DNA of 64,000 nucleotides from Aequoribacter sp049615385. GTDB taxonomy: Bacteria; Pseudomonadota; Gammaproteobacteria; Pseudomonadales; Halieaceae. The translations under genes and the position numbers were made by a program. Every line of letters starts with the position of its first letter. Position 1 is the stretch's first letter. The stretch lies in NCBI RefSeq assembly GCF_049615385.1, contig NZ_JBMZFL010000003.1; one strand, given 5' to 3'. Of this stretch, positions 43,850 to 52,530 are shown in pieces. The notes under the pieces were generated by a model. The model did not search any database. It was not told the origin of the DNA and was given only the letters and a program-made list of their open reading frames with translations.

Positions 43850-44031
43850 GGTCGTATCCTTATATTTGCCCGCGGTGGTTATTGTGTAAACTAGTCTTAA
43901 TCGCTAGCCCTAGATTGTCTACGTTCAGAGAGACTAAATCCAGCCGGATATCGTCTGTTCTGTTGGTAAGAGTTGGCAAATTATAGTTATTTTTTGTGAG
44001 TGCTGGTGACTCATCCATACAGGTGGAATTC

Positions 44032-44715
44032 ATGGGTAAAAAAGCGGCGGTAATTGGTGCGACAGGCGCTACGGGGCAACATCTTGTCATCGAGCTCGGT
44101 GACTGTGGTTATTACGACAAAGTACAAACCTTTGGGCGAAGATTAGTCGGATACCCAAGTTCGTTAGTGGAAGAACATCTCATCGACTTCGATCGGCCTG
44201 AGACATGGTCGAGCCTAATTCAGGCTGATGATATTTTTTTATGTTTGGGTACTACGCTAAAAACAGCGGGCTCCAAAGCGGCGCAATACAAAGTGGATTT
44301 TGACTACCAATATGCGTTTGCTCGTTGCGCACGGGAGGCGGGAGCGACGCGTATTTTTGTCATTTCGTCCCCTGGCGCCTCGCCCAAGGCCAAGGGGTTT
44401 TATTTACGCATGAAAGGTGAGCTTGATGAGGCCGTGAAAAAATTAGGCTTTGAAACCACCGTACTGATTAAACCTTCGTTAATCAGAGCTCGCAGAGAGG
44501 ACCAACGAGTGGGCGAGATTTTGGGCGATCTTTTTCTGACACCACTGTGCAAGCTGCCGGGCTTACGCCGCTATCGCCCCATCAATGCCCATGAGCTTGC
44601 GCGCGCCATTACAATTATTGCTACCCAAATCGAGTCGCCTGCGGCAGAGTACGTGTTGGATGACATTCAATCGGTTCTGCCAGAAGGAGACCCACCTCTT
44701 GAAAGGAACGCATGA
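44032..44715 (+). CDS. NAD(P)-binding oxidoreductase (HTATIP2/NmrA-like)
   Basis: A 227-residue atypical short-chain-dehydrogenase-fold protein. The N-terminal dinucleotide motif is V-I-G-A-T-G-A-T-G-Q-H. The remainder has D-D-I-F-L-C-L-G-T-T-L-K, Y-A-F-A-R-C-A, I-F-V-I-S-S-P-G-A-S and G-F-Y-L-R-M-K-G-E-L-D, in the place of the SDR active site, like the HTATIP2/TIP30 family. I start at the ATG preceded by AGGTGGA. It overlaps the next gene by 17 bp and is first in the aminotransferase-sulfotransferase operon. Its substrate is unknown. Confidence 0.82.
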   Translation: MGKKAAVIGATGATGQHLVIELGDCGYYDKVQTFGRRLVGYPSSLVEEHLIDFDRPETWSSLIQADDIFLCLGTTLKTAGSKAAQYKVDFDYQYAFARCAREAGATRIFVISSPGASPKAKGFYLRMKGELDEAVKKLGFETTVLIKPSLIRARREDQRVGEILGDLFLTPLCKLPGLRRYRPINAHELARAITIIATQIESPAAEYVLDDIQSVLPEGDPPLERNA

Positions 44716-45610
44716 TTATTTAGATGACCCTCGTAACGCCGATATTCTAATCAACATTAACGGGGAGCTTTTCCCGCGGCAGCAAGCAGTGGTCTCCGTC
44801 TTTGATTCAGGATTTATTCTGGGTGACGGTGTTTGGGAAGGTTTGCGCGTACACAAAGGTAAGATCGCGTTCCTGAGCGAGCATTTAGATCGATTGTACG
44901 AGGGCGCTAAAGCGCTAGATATGGATGTTGGGGTGAGCCGAGAACAGCTCACTCAGAGGCTATACGATACCTTAAACGCCAATAGTATGCAGGAAGGCGT
45001 GCATATCCGCCTGATGGTGACACGCGGCATTAAAGCAACTCCATATCAAGACCCAAGGGTCACGATTTCGTCGGCGACCATTGTTATTATCCCCGAGTAT
45101 AAGCAGGCTTTGCCCGAAACATCGGAGCGCGGCATCCGTTTATTCACCGTGCATGTGCGGCGCGGCTACCCCGATGTGCAAGATCAAAAGCTCAATTCAC
45201 ACTCTAAGATCAACTGTATTACCGCTTGCATCCAGGCCGCTAAAGCCGGTGCAGATGAGGCCTTGATGCTCGATCCACATGGTTTCGTTGCGACCTGCAA
45301 TTCGACCCACTTTTTCATTGTACGAAAGGGCGAAGTGTGGACGTCCACCGGTGATTTTTGCCTCGGTGGAATCACACGTGGCAATGTGATCCGCTTATGT
45401 CGCGAATTAGATATTCCGGTCTATCAAAAAAACTTTAGTCTGACCGATGTCTACGGCGCCGATGAGGCCTTTGTAACGGGCACCTTTGCCGGCTTGTGTC
45501 CCGTCCGGGAAGTCGATGGTCGCACTATTGGCTCTGGCGAACGCGGTGCCATGGTGCAGCGTCTGCAAGTGGCTTACCTAGAGATGATCGAGCGGGAATC
45601 TATAGCATGA
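44699..45610 (+). CDS. Class IV (fold type IV) aminotransferase-like protein
   Basis: A 303-residue PLP enzyme of the branched-chain/D-amino-acid aminotransferase and ADC-lyase family. D-S-G-F-I-L-G-D-G-V-W-E-G-L-R-V, H-I-R-L-M-V-T-R-G and L-G-G-I-T-R-G-N-V-I are typical. The likely PLP lysine is K164 in D-Q-K-L-N. At G-F-V-A-T-C-N-S-T-H-F-F the family usually has E-x-x-x-x-N, with glutamate holding the pyridine nitrogen; here T199 and H204 stand instead. The start is TTG, with AAGGAG 9 nt upstream. It overlaps the preceding gene by 17 bp and the sulfotransferase gene by 4 bp. Substrate unknown. Confidence 0.85.
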   Translation: MKGTHDYLDDPRNADILININGELFPRQQAVVSVFDSGFILGDGVWEGLRVHKGKIAFLSEHLDRLYEGAKALDMDVGVSREQLTQRLYDTLNANSMQEGVHIRLMVTRGIKATPYQDPRVTISSATIVIIPEYKQALPETSERGIRLFTVHVRRGYPDVQDQKLNSHSKINCITACIQAAKAGADEALMLDPHGFVATCNSTHFFIVRKGEVWTSTGDFCLGGITRGNVIRLCRELDIPVYQKNFSLTDVYGADEAFVTGTFAGLCPVREVDGRTIGSGERGAMVQRLQVAYLEMIERESIA

Positions 45611-46338
45611 CGCTACGTCTCGCCGTTTGGTCGGGGCCCAGAAATATCTCGACCGCGATGATGCGCGCTTGGGAGAATCGCGACGATTGCGAGGTTTTAG
45701 ACGAACCCTTCTATGCCTACTACCTCAAACAAACGGGATTAGATCACCCTGCTGCAGACGAGGTTATGGCTTCACAAAGCACCGATTGGCGCAAGGTTGT
45801 TGCTCTCTGTCAAAGCGAGCCCCCGAATAATGCGACAATTTTTTATCAAAAGCAGATGAGTTTCCATATGCTCGAAGAAGTCGATCGGGGGTGGATGTCG
45901 AAGCTAACACACTGCTTTCTTATCCGAGATCCTGAGTCGGTGGTGGCCTCTTACGCGCAAGTGCGCGAAACGCCAACGCTTGGGGATATTGGCTTTGTGC
46001 AGCAAGCCGAGCTGTACCATTATGTGTGCCAGCATTTGGATCCGAATCCGGTGGTCATCGATAGTGCTGAGTTTTTGGCCAACCCTGAGGCTATGCTGCG
46101 CGCGTGGTGCCTGGCTCTGGGTATTGAATTCTCTGAGCGTATGCTTAAATGGCCTGCAGGTCGGCGAGACAGCGACGGTGTGTGGGCCCCACATTGGTAC
46201 GAATCCGTTTGGGCCTCCACGGGGTTTGCCGGGCCCCGAGTGACGAAGCCTGCATTGAACCACGAGTTGCGAGTGCTCGCTGATCAAGCGCGCCCTTATT
46301 ACCAAGACTTGTATGACCGTCGCTTACGAGTATCATGA
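45607..46338 (+). CDS. Sulfotransferase-like P-loop protein
   Basis: A 243-residue protein with both PAPS-binding signatures of sulfotransferases: a 5'-phosphosulfate loop, W-S-G-P-R-N-I-S-T at residues 8-16, and the 3'-phosphate motif, R-D-P-E-S-V-V-A-S at 107-115. D-E-P-F-Y-A-Y-Y-L (32-40) follows the loop. From memory, plant and animal 'branched-chain aminotransferase-like' proteins carry this same domain fused to a class IV aminotransferase, so the adjacency here is telling. The ATG overlaps the aminotransferase stop (ATGA). The sulfate acceptor is unknown, and another nucleotide ligand is not excluded. Confidence 0.82.
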   Translation: MTLRLAVWSGPRNISTAMMRAWENRDDCEVLDEPFYAYYLKQTGLDHPAADEVMASQSTDWRKVVALCQSEPPNNATIFYQKQMSFHMLEEVDRGWMSKLTHCFLIRDPESVVASYAQVRETPTLGDIGFVQQAELYHYVCQHLDPNPVVIDSAEFLANPEAMLRAWCLALGIEFSERMLKWPAGRRDSDGVWAPHWYESVWASTGFAGPRVTKPALNHELRVLADQARPYYQDLYDRRLRVS

Positions 46339-46373
46339 TCGAATCCTAAATAACGATAAAAACAAGGTGTGTT

Positions 46374-47138
46374 ATGTCTAGAACGATGATGATTACGGGT
46401 GCAGCCCGCGGAATCGGCTTGACAACGGCGCGATACTTCGCTGAAAAAGGATGGCGTGTCGGGCTCTACGATTGCGATTCTGAAGCGATCACAGAAGTAC
46501 TGCAGCAACCCGAATTTGGCCGCTGTTTTGGGGGTGTCTGTGACGTCACCGATGACGAGTCTGTCGCTTACGCATTACAGCATTTTGCCGAGCAAACCCA
46601 CGATGTCATGGATGTTCTGGTTAACAACGCCGGCGTATTGTCCGCGGGTTACTTTGAAGACTTGGATCTTGCCACGCAAAACAAAATGATCGAGGTGAAT
46701 GTGTTGGGTGTTATGCGTATGGCCCATGCCGCTTTTCCTTTGCTGAGGGAAACGCCGGGAGCGACGCTCGTCAATTTATGTTCGGTCTCGAGCATTCACG
46801 GCGTGCCAACATTGGCGATTTATTCTGCCAGTAAGTTTTTTGTGAATGGATTTACGGAGGCTCTAGCCTTGGAATGGGAGCGTCACGGCATTTATGTCAC
46901 ATGCGTCAAACCCCCGATTATTAATACCCAGATGGGTGCGGCCGCGGGTGCTTTTCTGTCTGAAACACCGGTACCTGCGCTCGAACCCATTGTCGTGGCA
47001 GAGGCTATTGATCGCGCTATTCACAAAGGCGGCACCGGCCACATTATTGGCACGGGGTCTAAAATATGGGGCTTGCTGGATCGATGGCTACCCGAGGCCG
47101 GTCGAGAATGGGTCGCCAGAAAAGTATTGGGGTTTTAG
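46374..47138 (+). CDS. Short-chain dehydrogenase/reductase
   Basis: A 254-residue classical SDR. The cofactor motif T-G-A-A-R-G-I-G lies at residues 7-14, N-N-A-G-V at about 85, and the active site is the S-S-I-H serine region with Y-S-A-S-K. D34-region C-D-S suggests NAD preference (aspartate after beta-2). It follows the sulfotransferase by 35 bp with AAGGTG before the ATG, so it is probably the last gene of the same operon. Substrate unknown. Confidence 0.88.
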   Translation: MSRTMMITGAARGIGLTTARYFAEKGWRVGLYDCDSEAITEVLQQPEFGRCFGGVCDVTDDESVAYALQHFAEQTHDVMDVLVNNAGVLSAGYFEDLDLATQNKMIEVNVLGVMRMAHAAFPLLRETPGATLVNLCSVSSIHGVPTLAIYSASKFFVNGFTEALALEWERHGIYVTCVKPPIINTQMGAAAGAFLSETPVPALEPIVVAEAIDRAIHKGGTGHIIGTGSKIWGLLDRWLPEAGREWVARKVLGF

Positions 47139-47228
47139 TTTGGATTCTTCGTCCAGGGCGAAAAACAGTATTTTCAATGTTATGAGTAATCGTTCGTATT
47201 GGCCTCTAGGTGTTTACTTGTTGTGGTG

Positions 47229-48089
47229 CTACCGCTCTGCGCGACGCGCCCACAAAATATAAAGCACCACATTCAGTACCATGGGTATCGCATAGACTGC
47301 CGCAGGCACGGACAGAGATGCATCTCCAATTAGGTTCGCGGCCACAAAAAATGCGGTAACGACGTTTTGGACTCCGACTTCGATGGTCAGCGTACCTGTT
47401 TGCGCGCGATTCAAGGACAAGGCCTTGGCGATGACGTGGCCACACAGCATGCTGACAATATTTAAGAAAAACAGTGCGGGTACGAGTGTCGTGAGGTGCC
47501 CAGCAACGGTGTTGGGTGCGTTCAATAGGGTCGGTAACACAATCAGGCCCAAAACCAGTAGCGAGAGTTTTCTTACCCAAGGCTCAAGTTGCGCGACTTG
47601 TTTTGGGAATCTGGCATATAAGATCATCCCGACAATTACCGGTATTACTGTCATAGTCGCCAGTGTTTTAATGGTCTGGCCGACAGGTAGCGATAACTCA
47701 GCTTCTGTCCCCATAAAGTGACGTAGGGCAAGGTTTACAATAATTGGCAGTGTGACGATGGTGATACAGCTACTTGCTGCGGTTAGGGTCACGGATAGAG
47801 CTGTATCGGCTTTGGCCAAATACGAGAATAAGTTAGAGGTAGCGCCACCTGCGCAACAGACTAAGATAATAACCCCAACCGCCGTTTGACCTTCAAGCTG
47901 AAATAAGATCGCGGTTAACCAACCGATGAGAGGCAATGCAATCATTTGGCCTCCAAGCCCCGCCAAAGAGGCAGTGGGCAGCGTGATAACGCGCTTAAAG
48001 TCTGCGACGGTCAGGGATAGCCCCATGCCAAACATGATGATGATTAGCCCAAGGGGTATAAATTGCGACAAGCTCGAGAGTAGATCCAT
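47229..48089 (-). CDS. BASS-family (bile acid:sodium symporter-like) transporter
   Basis: A 286-residue integral membrane protein with about nine to ten helices. Family signs are F-G-M-G-L-S-L at residues 21-27, the cross-over motif V-C-C-A-G-G-A-T-S-N-L-F-S-Y-L-A-K-A-D, and the late E-V-G-V-Q-N motif of the second half. BASS proteins move organic anions (bile acids, pyruvate, pantoate, glucosinolates) with sodium. The actual substrate is unknown. It stands tail-to-tail with the SDR gene. Confidence 0.88.
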   Translation of the reverse strand: MDLLSSLSQFIPLGLIIIMFGMGLSLTVADFKRVITLPTASLAGLGGQMIALPLIGWLTAILFQLEGQTAVGVIILVCCAGGATSNLFSYLAKADTALSVTLTAASSCITIVTLPIIVNLALRHFMGTEAELSLPVGQTIKTLATMTVIPVIVGMILYARFPKQVAQLEPWVRKLSLLVLGLIVLPTLLNAPNTVAGHLTTLVPALFFLNIVSMLCGHVIAKALSLNRAQTGTLTIEVGVQNVVTAFFVAANLIGDASLSVPAAVYAIPMVLNVVLYILWARRAER

Positions 48090-48126
48090 TATTATCTCGA
48101 CGTTATTGTTGGGTATTTATTTGTGG

Positions 48127-48552
48127 CTAGATTCTGCCAACCGCGATGATATTTGGGTCTTGCTCGGCCGCGTTCGAATGATCTCTGTTTTGCACTGCGG
48201 CAGCCACTTGCCTGATTGGGGTGTGCAGCATTTTTTTTACGTCATCGGATGCGTTAATGGCGTCCAAAGCCGCATCAAAGCATAGCAACCATTGCTCGGT
48301 TTCGTCAGGGCCGATGTGGTAGGCCGCGTGCGGATCGGTGAGGCAAACGGTACCCTTTCTTTCATGGTAACGCGGGGGGCCGCCCATCCAACCCATTAAG
48401 TATTCGGCCAGTGTATCGCTTATGGGGCCTAAATCTTTGGCGTGCATCGCTCTGATGCCTGCCGCCTCGGGCAGGGTTTCCATCGCATGATAAAAGGCAC
48501 GTGCTAGTTGGTGAATTTTTTCTTCACCGAGAAGTTGAAAAGGCGTCTGCAT
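48127..48552 (-). CDS. Group II truncated haemoglobin
   Basis: A 141-residue 2-over-2 globin. The block L-M-G-W-M-G-G-P-P-R-Y-H-E-R-K-G is the signature of group II (trHbO) proteins, and D-P-H-A-A-Y-H-I gives the proximal histidine. W in E-T-E-Q-W-L-L-C-F is the conserved G8 tryptophan. Such proteins bind oxygen or nitric oxide and help redox or NO defence. GGAG lies 9 nt before the ATG. The gene is not clearly in an operon. Confidence 0.9.
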   Translation of the reverse strand: MQTPFQLLGEEKIHQLARAFYHAMETLPEAAGIRAMHAKDLGPISDTLAEYLMGWMGGPPRYHERKGTVCLTDPHAAYHIGPDETEQWLLCFDAALDAINASDDVKKMLHTPIRQVAAAVQNRDHSNAAEQDPNIIAVGRI

Positions 48553-48735
48553 CTTAAAATCTCCGCTGAATGTAGGCGAATAGTAGCACTAATTTCCATT
48601 ATTTTGAGTCGCCAATGTAGACTGCAGCATGTCGTTTAGGTCTAGTGGTGATCGCCAGACGGTGTATACGAGGTGCCAAACAATTGATTTGTGGTATTCT
48701 TTGGAGCAATCAATGTGTTGGGGTTTGATCGTTTT

Positions 48736-50043
48736 ATGATAAAGCTTGCGGATGTTTGGGTGCTCATCTTGCTTTTCTCGTCTGCAGTGCAAAGTGCCGA
48801 CACGGTTATTCATGCCGGCCAATTAATTGATGTCACCTCGAATTCGGTCCGAAGCAACGTGTCTGTTGTCATTACTGATGATCGTATTGCGGCGGTGCGA
48901 GATGGTTGGATCTCTCCGGCAGCAGGGCAGCGACTAATCGACTTGAGGGGCCACACACTGATGCCCGGTTTCATCGATATGCATGTTCATCTGAGCGGTG
49001 AGCTTGATCCTCCTCACAGTTACAGTGAGGGCTTTTATCTCAATTCCGCAGACCTTGCATTGCGCGCTTCCGCTTATGCGAGCCTTACACTGCGAGCTGG
49101 CTTTACCACGGTTCGTGATTTAGGGGCAAACGACGTTGAGGCTATCAAAGCGTTAAAAACGGCGATTAACTCTGGGTTGGTAGAAGGCCCAAGAATATTC
49201 ATGGCCGGCAAAGCGATAGCGACAACTGGAGGACATGGAGACCCCACCAATGGCATTCGAAGCGATTTGCGCGGTGATCCTGGCCCTAAGGACGGTGTTA
49301 TCAATAGTGCCCAAGATGCCTTTAAAGCGGTTCGGCAGCGCTATAAAGACGGCAGCGATGTTATTAAATTAACGGTAACGGGTGGTGTCCTGTCTCTCGC
49401 GAAAAGCGGGGATAACCCCCAATTTACCGACGATGAGCTGCAAGCGGTAGTCGCGGCCGCGAAAGATTATAATTTTAACGTTGCGGTCCATGCTCACGGC
49501 GCTGAGGGGATGAAACGTGCGGTTGACGCCGGTATTGATTCCGTCGAGCATGGCACCTATATGACTGAAGAAATTATGTCGCTTATGAAGACTAAAGGCA
49601 CCTGGTACGTACCCACTATCTCAGCGGGCAAATGGGTTGCCAAACTCTCTGAAGAAGAAGGCAAGTTTCCCGCTGTGGTTAGGCCGAAGGCGGCCGCCGT
49701 GGGGCCATTGATACAGGATACCTTTTCCCGAGCCTATGCCGCTGGCGTAAACATAGCGTTCGGCACCGACGCTGGTGTTTCACCACATGGTCGCAACGCT
49801 GAAGAATTTATATTTATGGTGGAAGCGGGTATGCCTGTGCTTGAAGCAATCCGGTCGGCGACCTTGAATGCATCCATTTTACTGGGGCAAGATGATCGTT
49901 TGGGTTCTATTGAGCAGGGGAAGTTAGCTGATTTAGTCGCAGTGAAGGGTGATCCAATGAGCGACGTGAGTACCTTGCTCTCGCCTTCTTTTGTCATGAA
50001 AGGTGGCCAAATCTATGTGAATGAAACCCCGTCCTCTAAATAA
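48736..50043 (+). CDS. Exported amidohydrolase (imidazolonepropionase-like)
   Basis: A 435-residue metal-dependent hydrolase with a signal peptide (residues 1-20, ending A-V-Q-S-A). Metal ligands follow the superfamily: H-V-H in D-M-H-V-H-L, a candidate carboxylated lysine in V-I-K-L-T-V-T-G-G, H in V-H-A-H-G, H in V-E-H-G-T-Y and D in G-T-D-A-G-V-S. The group includes exported Xaa-Pro and acyl-amino-acid dipeptidase-like enzymes. The substrate cannot be read. Start choice: ATG at 48736; a GTG seven codons upstream, with a GGAG site, is possible. Confidence 0.85.
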   Translation: MIKLADVWVLILLFSSAVQSADTVIHAGQLIDVTSNSVRSNVSVVITDDRIAAVRDGWISPAAGQRLIDLRGHTLMPGFIDMHVHLSGELDPPHSYSEGFYLNSADLALRASAYASLTLRAGFTTVRDLGANDVEAIKALKTAINSGLVEGPRIFMAGKAIATTGGHGDPTNGIRSDLRGDPGPKDGVINSAQDAFKAVRQRYKDGSDVIKLTVTGGVLSLAKSGDNPQFTDDELQAVVAAAKDYNFNVAVHAHGAEGMKRAVDAGIDSVEHGTYMTEEIMSLMKTKGTWYVPTISAGKWVAKLSEEEGKFPAVVRPKAAAVGPLIQDTFSRAYAAGVNIAFGTDAGVSPHGRNAEEFIFMVEAGMPVLEAIRSATLNASILLGQDDRLGSIEQGKLADLVAVKGDPMSDVSTLLSPSFVMKGGQIYVNETPSSK

Positions 50044-50261
50044 GGACTCTCCAAGCCCGCAGATAATCGATGTTCTTGTGGACGGTAAGGTCGTTACGTC
50101 GAGTTAGCGCATGATACCTGCGGGATTTTATAGCGAGTGGGGTGCCTGCGCGACGCGCCGATCTCAAACATCTGCTAGGGCGCTAATGATTAGAAAACGA
50201 AGGTATCGATTTGGATGAGGCTCTGAGGTAACCTTGAGGTTTGATCTCTGGAGTAAATCAA

Positions 50262-50801
50262 ATGATACGGTTTGTGGTAATAGTTTCACTCGTCTTCCTT
50301 TCAGCCAGTGCCTTGGGTGCTATGCCGGCTACTATGCAAAAAGATGGCTACATAAAAGGCTACGGTCCCTTTGTGCCAGTACAAGAAGACTGGCCGGTCT
50401 CTCGTGATACCCAATTTAAGGTGGTTTTCGATTTGGCGAAGGCGGCGGCCCCGGGTGAGATTAACAAAACGATCTTAGCTGCCGCTCGTTTCATGAACAT
50501 GCACGTCGATGCAGGTTTTGCTCCAGAGAATATCCAAATTGTGGTCGTGGTGCACGGCAGCGGTGGGGATGATGTCGGTAATGATACGTACTACGAAGAA
50601 AAGACCATGCACAAAAATACCAACGCCCCCTTGGTCAAAGCGTTAGCTGATAAGGGCGTGCAATTCATCGTCTGTGGGCAAAGCGCGGCGTTTTATGGCA
50701 TGGCGAAAACAGATTTCTTACCCGAGGTGCAAATGGCATTGTCAGCGATGACAGCCCACGCGGTCTTGCAGCAACAGGGATATACCGTTAATCCGTTCTG
50801 A
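50262..50801 (+). CDS. Exported DsrE-family protein
   Basis: A 179-residue protein with a signal peptide (1-20, ending A-L-G-A) and a DsrE/DsrF-like sulfur-relay fold. V-F-D-L-A-K-A, I-Q-I-V-V-V-V-H-G and the single conserved-position cysteine in F-I-V-C-G-Q-S-A support this. Cytoplasmic DsrE/TusD proteins pass sulfur; exported members are known but unexplained. GGAG lies 9 nt before the ATG. It is tail-to-tail with the MATE gene. Confidence 0.8.
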   Translation: MIRFVVIVSLVFLSASALGAMPATMQKDGYIKGYGPFVPVQEDWPVSRDTQFKVVFDLAKAAAPGEINKTILAAARFMNMHVDAGFAPENIQIVVVVHGSGGDDVGNDTYYEEKTMHKNTNAPLVKALADKGVQFIVCGQSAAFYGMAKTDFLPEVQMALSAMTAHAVLQQQGYTVNPF

Positions 50802-50878
50802 CCTGTGCCAAAATCGTTGTTAGAGATGCTTGACTAAAGAGGCCGATTTTTTTGTTGTGCTCATCCTAATATGGCTCA

Positions 50879-52270
50879 TCATGACGGTTGAGTACTTTGG
50901 GGAGTCCGGAAAAATAGCCCGTACTTGAACGAGCTGATAGTTGAGCGTTGGTAGAGTACGATCAGCGCAACCATCAACGCGAGCACCTCCGCGATAGGCG
51001 CTGAGTACCAAATAGTTTTCACACCTAAGTACTGACTGAGCAAGAATATCAACGGAATCGAGAAACAGTAGGTTTTGACGATGCTCATGACGGCGGCGCG
51101 CTTAGCATCACCAATGCTTTGAAATAGCATGCCAACGACCATCAAGGGTCCCATTAGCGATAACGCGGCTGTCCAGATTGGCAGAATATGATCAACTCGA
51201 GTGATAACTTCGGGCGCATTGACGAACCACGAGCCAATACTTGCACTTAAATGCAGAATAAGCCCTTGAACTGCGCATCCGTAAAGCAGAGAGACCCACA
51301 ACGCGGTTTTTATGGCATCGTTGGTGCGATCATACTGTTTAGCGCCGTAGGTATTGCCGACAATACTTTGAAAAGCAAGACTTAGCCCCAGAAGGGGCAA
51401 AAATACAAAAGTCATTACACGATTGATAATGCCATACGCGCTGACTGTGACCTCGTATTGATCGGGAGGGAGTGATTGCAAGTTGTACAGGATCGCACCT
51501 GAAGCCAGCGCTAAGCCTATGTAACGCAGGCTTGAGGGCGCTCCTAGGCTGATAAAGCGAATCCAAAGATTAACGCGTGAGCTGAACTTTATAAACGGTA
51601 GATTAAGGGCAGTGCGCTGCTGCAATCGGAAATAGCCCAGCGCTAGAAGCCCGATAATTTGTGCGCACACAGTGCCGTAGGCCGAGCCCGAAACCCCCCA
51701 CTTAAGCTTCACAATAAATACATAATTTAAGACCGCGTTTAGGCAGACTACCACCAACGATAAGGTGGTCATAAACCGTATGTTGCCCTCGCATCGCAGC
51801 GAATCGCCATTAACAGCCAATGCAAATGAGATGGGGGTGGCGTAGGCCATGATCAATAAATAATCGTGGCTTAATGCGGCGAGCTCGATTTGCCCTTGAT
51901 TGATCGCCAGCGTTAGCGTTTTCCCGTAATGTAAAAAGAATCCTATGAGCACGCCACTGACCAAGATCGACAGAGACAAGGCCTGAGCGTAAGTCTCGCG
52001 AGCGTGTATATAGTCTTTGGCGCCCAGAGCCCTAGCCATAATGCTAGCAAAGCCATTCGCGACCAAAGTGGATAGTGCAACAAAAAATAGGGTGGCGGGA
52101 AAGGTTGCCGTCACAGCAGCGAGTGCCTCTGCGCCCACAAAAACGCCCAAGAAATAGGCGTCAATGAGATTGAACGAGCCATTTACTAACATCATAAAAA
52201 TAATGGGCAGGGCCGTCTTAATGAAAACTTGGCGCGTCGAGCCGACTAAATAAGCGTTGTGGGTGACCAT
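50879..52270 (-). CDS. MATE-family efflux transporter
   Basis: A 463-residue membrane protein with about twelve helices in two homologous halves. The start of the first half, P-I-I-F-M-M-L-V-N-G-S-F-N-L-I-D-A-Y-F-L-G, and G-A-E-A-L-A-A-V-T match MATE/DinF-type multidrug exporters that use sodium or protons. The second half has S-L-A-F-Q-S-I-V-G-N-T-Y-G-A-K. Substrate unknown. It is downstream of no other gene on its strand. Confidence 0.9.
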   Translation of the reverse strand: MVTHNAYLVGSTRQVFIKTALPIIFMMLVNGSFNLIDAYFLGVFVGAEALAAVTATFPATLFFVALSTLVANGFASIMARALGAKDYIHARETYAQALSLSILVSGVLIGFFLHYGKTLTLAINQGQIELAALSHDYLLIMAYATPISFALAVNGDSLRCEGNIRFMTTLSLVVVCLNAVLNYVFIVKLKWGVSGSAYGTVCAQIIGLLALGYFRLQQRTALNLPFIKFSSRVNLWIRFISLGAPSSLRYIGLALASGAILYNLQSLPPDQYEVTVSAYGIINRVMTFVFLPLLGLSLAFQSIVGNTYGAKQYDRTNDAIKTALWVSLLYGCAVQGLILHLSASIGSWFVNAPEVITRVDHILPIWTAALSLMGPLMVVGMLFQSIGDAKRAAVMSIVKTYCFSIPLIFLLSQYLGVKTIWYSAPIAEVLALMVALIVLYQRSTISSFKYGLFFRTPQSTQPS

Positions 52271-52483
52271 TATTTATCCATGACTTCTAGGAACCGCTGA
52301 GTGCTGCCTTTCGGTTTACCGACAATTTGGACCGTGATTATCGACCTCCGGCCTGGTTGGGTCAAACGGCTTCTCCCGGGTCCAGCATCATCTTGCTAAA
52401 AGTTCAATGTTCATCGATTACGCTTATATCATAGTGCTAGAACAGGTCACTTTGCGTTTCAGGCTTTTATTTGCGCCGCAACG

Positions 52484-52507
52484 AAAAAGGCCCCCAAGTG
52501 GGGGCCT
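52484..52507 (-). terminator. Rho-independent terminator of the second TonB-dependent receptor gene
   Basis: Minus-strand reading gives AGGCCCCC, loop ACTT, GGGGGCCT, then a run of T from 52489 down to 52484. The 8-bp perfect GC-rich stem lies 23 bp after the receptor stop. The rest of the 260-bp spacer 52271-52530 shows no gene. Confidence 0.88.
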
Positions 52508-52530
52508 GCGTGTTTTCGAGCGGAAGGAGA

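Noticed and set aside
50044..50261. Inverted pair CCCGCAG / CTGCGGG after the amidohydrolase gene as a terminator
   Set aside because: The arms are about 50 bp apart and the following T tract is short, so a stable terminator is unlikely.
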